A DNA stretch of 10,258 bases from ATZT02 sp964655115 (GTDB taxonomy: Bacteria; Actinomycetota; Actinomycetes; S36-B12; UBA5976). The stretch lies in NCBI GenBank assembly GCA_964655115.1, contig CAZZKM010000030.1, positions 1-10,258 of the forward strand, given 5' to 3'. The position numbers and the translations under genes were made by a program. The notes beneath the pieces are model-generated. The model was not told the DNA's origin. It ran no database searches and saw only the letters and a list, made by a program, of their open reading frames with translations. The stretch's first letter is position 1; every line of letters begins with the position of its first letter. Shown one piece after another: positions 5,925 through 10,258 of the stretch.

Positions 5925-6569
5925 ATGTTAAATAATTTAGTTATTCCACAAGCTGCCCTGGATGGTCAATTAAATAATTGGCTTGATGTATTTGGTCCAT
6001 TTATTTTTTATGTTGTGGTGTGGGGCTTAGTTTTTGTTGGAACTGGTTTTTTTGTAGGTGCTTTTGTGCCATTTGTCACAGGTGATTCTTTACTTTTTGC
6101 AGCAGGAATTGTGGCAGCAAGTTCTAAAAACATAAATATTGCAATATTGGTTACAGGTGTTGGAATTGCTGCATTTTTAGGGGATCAAGTTGGATTTATT
6201 TTAGGAAGACATTTTGGAAGACCCTATCTTGATAAAAGAGGTGGACCTAGAACCCAAAAAGCAATTAAGAAAACTGAAAATTTTTACAATAAATATGGTT
6301 GGTGGGCAGTAGTAGTTGCAAGATACATGCCTTGGGCAAGAGTCATAATTCCTGCAGTGGCAGGAATTGGCCGGATGAATTATTACAAATTTTTATCCAG
6401 CAATTTAGTAGGAGCAATTAGTTGGGGTGTGGGTATTACTTTGACTGGCTTTTATGCTGCAACAATTCCTGCGGTTAGAAATGCAGCATATGCAATAGCA
6501 GCATTTTTCATTATCGGCTCAATTGTAGCTGGAATTAGAACTTGGTATTTAGATAGAAAAACTTCCTAA
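5925..6569 (+). CDS. DedA/VTT-family integral membrane protein
   Basis: This 214-residue inner-membrane protein belongs to the DedA (SNARE-associated/VTT) family; characterised members act in phospholipid or undecaprenyl-phosphate flipping and in membrane homeostasis. Visible landmarks are a first hydrophobic region at 24-50, a re-entrant-like VPFVTGDSLLFAAG (48-61) holding the conserved GD, a second GDQVGFILGRHFG (86-98), and the family's basic-aromatic motif ARYMPWAR (132-139) before PAVAGIGRM. Two or three further helices follow at about 158-205. Length is normal for the family. It is the first gene of a pair: the S51 peptidase start follows the stop by 2 bases, so the two are almost certainly cotranscribed. 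Nothing in the sequence tells which lipid it moves. Confidence 0.93.
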   Translation: MLNNLVIPQAALDGQLNNWLDVFGPFIFYVVVWGLVFVGTGFFVGAFVPFVTGDSLLFAAGIVAASSKNINIAILVTGVGIAAFLGDQVGFILGRHFGRPYLDKRGGPRTQKAIKKTENFYNKYGWWAVVVARYMPWARVIIPAVAGIGRMNYYKFLSSNLVGAISWGVGITLTGFYAATIPAVRNAAYAIAAFFIIGSIVAGIRTWYLDRKTS

Positions 6570-6571
6570 TT

Positions 6572-7192
6572 ATGAATAGTTGGATTCTTGCTTCTGGAGG
6601 CAATGAATTTAGTAGTGCATATGAAGAAGCAGACTTAAAGGCTTTAAGTTTAAGAACTGATTTAAATTCTGAGTTACTAGTTGTGGTAACTGCTCCTTTT
6701 CCTACTCAAGATTTAGCTTTTGAAACTGCAAGAAACTATTTTTTAAGAATTGGAATAAAAACAAAAAAAAGTAATATTTTAAGTAGTAACGATTTAGATG
6801 ATAAAAATTTAGAAGAATTAGAAAATGCTACGAGCATTTATTTTGCAGGTGGAACTCCGAATAGATTAACAAGTGCATTTATAAACACAAAAGCAGAAGA
6901 TGCATTAAGAAAAGCAATAGAAAAAGGATCTGTAATCATGGGTTCAAGTGCTGGAGCCATGCTATTTGGGAAAAAAGTAGTAATGCCTAGTGGACAAGAT
7001 TTAGGTCCTGGTTTGAATCTTTTAAATGACCAAATCGTGCTAGCTCACTTTTCTGGTGCTTGGCCTTCATGGACAAAGAACTATCGCGAGCAAGGATTTG
7101 GATTTTTAGGACTTGCTGAAGGGGGTTCTGTTTTAACTTCTGTCACAAATAAAACAGAGAGTCTAGAATTTGGAAAAGTTTTTAGCCTGTAA
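6572..7192 (+). CDS. Peptidase S51-type serine hydrolase (dipeptidase E/cyanophycinase-like)
   Basis: A 206-residue soluble protein with the class I glutamine-amidotransferase-like fold of family S51. No signal peptide is seen, so it is cytoplasmic. Key stretches are FAGGTPNRL (91-99), equivalent to the family's GGN/GGD loop, and the nucleophile elbow GSSAGA (124-129) with the probable catalytic S126. DQIVLAHFSG (153-162) supplies a likely catalytic H159, in the position of the DxHF motif of the family. Known members are alpha-aspartyl dipeptidase and cyanophycinase. It is nearer dipeptidase E in length (cyanophycinases are usually longer), yet only the general S51 assignment is safe. No cyanophycin synthetase is in the window. 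It starts 2 bases after the DedA stop with no clear ribosome site, so translational coupling is likely. It is strikingly AT-rich (long A and T runs around 6760-6840). Confidence 0.88.
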   Translation: MNSWILASGGNEFSSAYEEADLKALSLRTDLNSELLVVVTAPFPTQDLAFETARNYFLRIGIKTKKSNILSSNDLDDKNLEELENATSIYFAGGTPNRLTSAFINTKAEDALRKAIEKGSVIMGSSAGAMLFGKKVVMPSGQDLGPGLNLLNDQIVLAHFSGAWPSWTKNYREQGFGFLGLAEGGSVLTSVTNKTESLEFGKVFSL

Positions 7193-7215
7193 CAAATTTT
7201 TAACAAATACCTAAG

Positions 7216-7249
7216 AGTGTCCTAGGTCCAAAGTGTCCAGTGTTCTGGA
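7216..7249 (+). promoter_or_regulatory. Repeat-rich leader or operator region of the purine permease
   Basis: The 112-base gap 7193-7304 contains AGTGTCC at 7216-7222 and again at 7232-7238, immediately followed by the near copy AGTGTTC at 7239-7245. CCTAGG (7221-7226) is a palindrome, and TCCAG/CTGGA (7236-7240/7245-7249) can form a small hairpin with a 4-base loop. TTAACA at 7200-7205 is a possible -35; the hexamer 17 bases later (TAGGTC, 7223-7228) is a poor -10. The repeats may bind a regulator or shape the leader RNA. No known riboswitch consensus is recognised. Confidence 0.35.
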
Positions 7250-7285
7250 ATCCTTTGCCTTATTACTTGATGCGCAAGTAATACA

Positions 7286-7292
7286 GGGGAGG
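7286..7292 (+). promoter_or_regulatory. Ribosome binding site that sets the purine permease start
   Basis: GGGGAGG is the strongest Shine-Dalgarno match in the window. It precedes GTG 7305 by 12 bases, slightly longer than ideal. It lies inside the longer open frame that begins at 7233, and so argues for 7305 as the true start. Confidence 0.7.
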
Positions 7293-7304
7293 AAAAAAAC
7301 ACTA

Positions 7305-8744
7305 GTGGCAACATTAGCGGGTTATTTCAAAATAAAGCAAAGAAAATCCAGTGTCGGTCAAGAAATTCGTGGAGGTCTTGTGACCTTCTTAACGATGGCC
7401 TACATTGTGGTACTTAATCCACTCATTCTTGGATTTACTCAAGATGTGAATGGAAAGTTCTTAGGTGGAGGAGATGCACCTAACCTTCCAGCAATTGCAG
7501 CTGCAACTGCTTTAGTCGCTGGAATTTTAACCATATTGATGGGTGCTGTTGCTAATTTCCCACTTGCTCTTGCAACTGGGTTAGGCATCAATGCATTCGT
7601 GGCAAGACTTGCAGCAAATTACATGCCATGGGAACAAGTAATGGGATTAGTGGTGCTTGAAGGCATCATCATTACCATTTTGGTTCTTACTGGATTTCGT
7701 GTTGCTGTATTTAAAGCAGTACCAACTCAATTAAAACTAGCTATCTCTGTTGGTATTGGTTTATTTATCGCGCTGATCGGCTTAGTTGATGCAGGTTTTG
7801 TGCGCAGAACTGCTTCAGGACCAGTACCGGTTGAACTCGGTGCGGGAGGAAGCTTAGTTGGATGGCCAGTAATTGTATTTATTTTTGGTCTTATCCTGAT
7901 CGCAATCTTGTACTCAACAAAAACAAAGGGTGCAATTTTGATTGGTGTTATCACTGCAACAGTATTAGCAGTGATTTTAGAAACTACCCTCAAAATTGGT
8001 CCATCGTTTTTAGGTGATGGAAAAATTAACCCAAGTGGTTGGGGTCTTAACGTTCCAGCAATTCCAAGTTCGATTATTTCAACTCCGGACTTTAGTTTGT
8101 TGGGCCGTTTTGATTTATTTGGTGGATTTGCAACTGCAGGATTTTTAACTGCAGCCTTGCTTGTTTTCACTCTTTTAATCACTGACTTCTTCGACACCAT
8201 GGGCACAATGACTGCTATTGGTGCAGAAGCAGGATTAACAGATAGAAACGGCAACGTTGAAGGTGCAGACCGAATCTTGTTAGTGGATTCAATTGCAGCA
8301 ATGGCAGGTGGTGCAAGTGGTATTTCTTCAAATACTTCTTACATTGAATCTGCTTCAGGTGTTGGAGAAGGTGCTAAAACTGGTTTAGCAAGCATTGTTA
8401 CCGGTATCGCATTTTTACTTGCAACTTTCCTATCACCACTTGTTGCTTTGGTACCTTACGAAGCTGCAACTCCAGCATTATTAATTGTTGGATTCTTGAT
8501 GATGACACAAATCAAAGATATTGACTGGAGCGATATAACTATTGCTCTACCAGCATTTTTGACAATTATCTTGATGCCGTTTACTTACTCAATTGCAGTA
8601 GGTATCGGTGCAGGATTTGTGACACATGTGTTGCTAAAACTTGCGACAGGCAAATCAAAACAGATTCACCCATTGTTATGGGCATCTGCAATTGCCTTCG
8701 TAATTTATTTCGCATCATACCCACTAAACAATTGGCTTTCCTAA
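7305..8744 (+). CDS. NCS2-family purine permease (AzgA/PbuG-type, adenine/guanine/hypoxanthine)
   Basis: This is a cytoplasmic-membrane, proton-coupled importer of purine bases. The frame is open from GTG 7233 (503 residues), but I place the start at GTG 7305 (479 residues). That start follows a strong GGGGAGG, and family proteins begin a few residues before a stretch equivalent to LAGYFKIKQRKSSVGQEIRGG. Numbered from 7305, signatures of the COG2252 branch are TFLTMAYIVVLNPLILG (27-43), ATGLGINAF (90-98, the TM3 substrate-site region), TDFFDTMGT (293-301), and SSNTSYIESASGVGEG (341-356, the TM10 region). About a dozen to fourteen hydrophobic segments are visible. Base composition is clearly more GC-rich than in the preceding gene. 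It stands alone on its strand, convergent with the guaB1-type gene across a shared terminator, so uptake of purine bases and nucleotide interconversion are neighbours. Confidence 0.93.
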   Translation: MATLAGYFKIKQRKSSVGQEIRGGLVTFLTMAYIVVLNPLILGFTQDVNGKFLGGGDAPNLPAIAAATALVAGILTILMGAVANFPLALATGLGINAFVARLAANYMPWEQVMGLVVLEGIIITILVLTGFRVAVFKAVPTQLKLAISVGIGLFIALIGLVDAGFVRRTASGPVPVELGAGGSLVGWPVIVFIFGLILIAILYSTKTKGAILIGVITATVLAVILETTLKIGPSFLGDGKINPSGWGLNVPAIPSSIISTPDFSLLGRFDLFGGFATAGFLTAALLVFTLLITDFFDTMGTMTAIGAEAGLTDRNGNVEGADRILLVDSIAAMAGGASGISSNTSYIESASGVGEGAKTGLASIVTGIAFLLATFLSPLVALVPYEAATPALLIVGFLMMTQIKDIDWSDITIALPAFLTIILMPFTYSIAVGIGAGFVTHVLLKLATGKSKQIHPLLWASAIAFVIYFASYPLNNWLS

Positions 8745-8767
8745 AAGTCGTTATTTACCTAGGGTAA

Positions 8768-8810
8768 AAATTAAGGGCCAGAATTTCTTCTGGCCCTTAA
8801 TTTATTTTTA
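8768..8810 (+). terminator. Bidirectional intrinsic terminator between the purine permease and guaB1-type gene
   Basis: Arms 8768-8783 and 8788-8803 pair perfectly over 16 bp (core AAGGGCCAGAA with TTCTGGCCCTT) around the loop TTTC. On the plus strand it is followed by TATTTTT. On the minus strand the A-rich stretch on the other side becomes TTTTTA. It lies 23 bases after the permease stop and 14 bases after the end of the guaB1-type gene, so it can end both convergent transcripts. Confidence 0.93.
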
Positions 8811-8816
8811 AAACTT

Positions 8817-10253
8817 TTAATTTTTCCAAGATGTGTATAAAGGTCTTCCTTCTGCATAACCTGCTGCAGATTGAATTCCTACAACTGCTTTTTCTGAAAA
8901 TTCTTTAATATTTGAAGCTCCTGCGTAAGTGAATGAAGATTTTAATCCGGCAATGATTTCGTCAATTAAATCTTCCACTCCTGGTCTATTTGGATCTAAA
9001 TACATTCTTGAAGTTGATATTCCTTCTTCAAATAAAGATTTTCTAGCTCTATCAAAAGCATCTTCCCCACTAGTTCTTGCAGCAACTGCTCTGGCAGAAG
9101 CCATACCAAAAGACTCTTTATATAACTTTCCATTTGAATCTTTTTGTAAATCACCAGGAGATTCATAAGTGCCAGCAAACCAAGAGCCAATCATTACATG
9201 GCTTGCTCCAGCAGCAAGTGCTAAAGCAACATCTCTTGGATGTCTTACTCCACCATCTGCCCAAACTGTTTTTCCATATTTTTTTGCTTCTTCAGAGCAT
9301 TCCAAAACTGCAGAAAATTGCGGACGTCCAACTCCAGTTTGCATTCTGGTTGTACACATGGCCCCTGGACCAACACCAACTTTAATAATGTCTGCACCTG
9401 CATCAATTAATGCTTTGACACCTTCTTTCGTAACAACATTTCCTGCCACAATAGGTACTTTTGGATTTAAAGATTTTATGGCTTGTAAAGCTTCAAGCAT
9501 TTTCTTTTGATGTCCATGCGCTGTATCAACAACTAAAACATCTGCACCTGCATCAAGAACTTGTTGTGCTTTTCCTGCCACATCGCCATTTATTCCAACT
9601 GCTACTGCAATTCTTAATTGTCCTGATTTATCTAAAGCAGGTTTATACAAACTTGCTCTTAAAGCGCCAACTCTTGTTAATATTCCAACTAGTTTTCCTG
9701 ATTTATTTATAACTGGTGCAGCATTACTTCTATTCTCATTCAAATAATCAAAACACTCTCTAGCGCTTAATGAATCTGGCAAAGTTATTAATTCTTTACT
9801 CATTACTTGTTTTACTTGGGTAAATCTATCTACATCTACACAATCATCTTCTGTGACTATTCCAATTGGTTTATCATTTTCAACGATTACTACCGCTCCA
9901 TGTGATCTTTTATGAATAATTCCTAACGCATCAGCAACAGTTTGCTCTGAAGTTAAAGTTAGAGGTGTATCAAAAAAAGTATTTCTACTTTTTACCCAAT
10001 TGATAATTTCTTTAATAATGTCAATTGGAACATCTTGTGGAATTACAGCTAAACCTCCGCGTCTGGCAATTGTTTCTGCCATACGTCTACCAGAGATAGC
10101 AGTCATATTTGCCACAACTAATGGGATAGTGGTTCCTGTTTCATCTGTTGAATTTAAATCAACTTCTAAACGTGAGGATAAATTTGAAAGACTTGGAACC
10201 ATAAATACGTCATCATATGTCAGGTCATATGTTGGTTGATTTAGAAAGCGCAC
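8817..10253 (-). CDS. guaB1: GuaB1-family IMP dehydrogenase-like protein, probable GMP reductase with CBS domains
   Basis: The protein has 478 residues with the IMPDH/GMPR barrel interrupted by a CBS pair. The barrel begins with YDLTYDDVFMVPS (9-21). Two CBS motifs fill about 95-205 (LTLTSEQTVADALGII; then LITLPDSLSARECFDYL). The barrel resumes with DTAHGH (243-248) and the catalytic loop GVGPGAMCTTRMQTGVGRPQ, with nucleophile C300. ADGGVRHPRD (332-341) and MIGSWFAGTYESPGD (354-368) follow. The AMCTTRMQTGVGRPQ form, in place of the SICTTR loop of true IMP dehydrogenase, marks the actinobacterial GuaB1 branch; the mycobacterial member has been shown to reduce GMP to IMP with NADPH, and I infer that reaction here. 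The CBS pair probably senses nucleotides. The start is GTG at 10251-10253, chosen because MRFLN matches the family N-terminus. Only five bases lie upstream, so the promoter cannot be judged. Confidence 0.92.
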   Translation of the reverse strand: MRFLNQPTYDLTYDDVFMVPSLSNLSSRLEVDLNSTDETGTTIPLVVANMTAISGRRMAETIARRGGLAVIPQDVPIDIIKEIINWVKSRNTFFDTPLTLTSEQTVADALGIIHKRSHGAVVIVENDKPIGIVTEDDCVDVDRFTQVKQVMSKELITLPDSLSARECFDYLNENRSNAAPVINKSGKLVGILTRVGALRASLYKPALDKSGQLRIAVAVGINGDVAGKAQQVLDAGADVLVVDTAHGHQKKMLEALQAIKSLNPKVPIVAGNVVTKEGVKALIDAGADIIKVGVGPGAMCTTRMQTGVGRPQFSAVLECSEEAKKYGKTVWADGGVRHPRDVALALAAGASHVMIGSWFAGTYESPGDLQKDSNGKLYKESFGMASARAVAARTSGEDAFDRARKSLFEEGISTSRMYLDPNRPGVEDLIDEIIAGLKSSFTYAGASNIKEFSEKAVVGIQSAAGYAEGRPLYTSWKN

Positions 10254-10258
10254 AATCA

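Noticed and set aside
7233..7304. GTG 7233 as the permease start
   Set aside because: The extra 24 residues have no family counterpart and overlap the repeat and hairpin region. GTG 7305 has a strong Shine-Dalgarno sequence.
7193..7304. Purine riboswitch in front of the permease
   Set aside because: I cannot place the three-way junction or the conserved loop sequences of the purine aptamer. Only a small hairpin and direct repeats are seen.
7727..8254. 175-codon open frame on the minus strand
   Set aside because: It lies wholly inside the purine permease gene on the opposite strand, and its proline- and lysine-rich product looks like a mirror of membrane-helix codons.
9077..9712. Several plus-strand open frames opposite the guaB1-type gene
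   Set aside because: They overlap one another and are leucine/glutamine-rich shadows of a complete, well-conserved gene on the minus strand.
1..10258. Mobile element, CRISPR array, toxin-antitoxin or defence system
   Set aside because: No transposase, integrase, regularly spaced repeat or small paired toxin gene is found. Nearly all bases are taken by recognisable housekeeping or transport genes with short gaps.

Overview
The window reads as an ordinary stretch of chromosome from a small-genome, AT-rich actinobacterium. The evidence is a GuaB1-type IMP dehydrogenase-like protein with CBS domains, a DUF3817 protein, lysA close to argS, and several start codons that sit only 6-7 bases after a TANNNT element, as in leaderless transcripts. 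I judge the base composition by eye at roughly 35% GC. That would suit the streamlined planktonic actinobacteria (Nanopelagicales/acI or Actinomarinales type), but the exact lineage is inference. I see no insertion sequence, phage gene, CRISPR array or toxin-antitoxin pair.

Layout, left to right. Bases 1-411 hold the C-terminal end of an EamA/DMT-family exporter whose 3' end overlaps, tail to tail, the diaminopimelate decarboxylase gene lysA (377-1750, minus). Upstream of lysA, also on the minus strand, are a secreted DUF3048 protein (1847-2812) and arginyl-tRNA synthetase argS (2866-4524). A strong inverted repeat lies just in front of lysA. Divergent from argS is a two-gene unit of small membrane proteins: an 89-residue two-helix protein that resembles the two membrane helices of SURF1 without the domain between them, and a DUF3817 protein. 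tRNA-Arg(CCG) follows at 5162-5233. A HAD-family phosphatase on the minus strand ends 2 bases from the tRNA.

Divergent from the phosphatase is a tight pair: a DedA/VTT membrane protein and an S51-type (dipeptidase E/cyanophycinase-like) serine peptidase. Next come an NCS2 purine permease (best start 7305, not the longest ORF start) and, convergent with it across a bidirectional terminator, a complete guaB1-type gene, probably a GMP reductase. The last two form a purine uptake and interconversion neighbourhood. LysA, ArgS and tRNA-Arg form a lysine/arginine and translation neighbourhood.

I do not find a clear new biological system here. The items most worth a second look are the miniature SURF1-like protein, the inverted repeat in front of lysA, the leader of the purine permease, and the cluster of probable leaderless starts.
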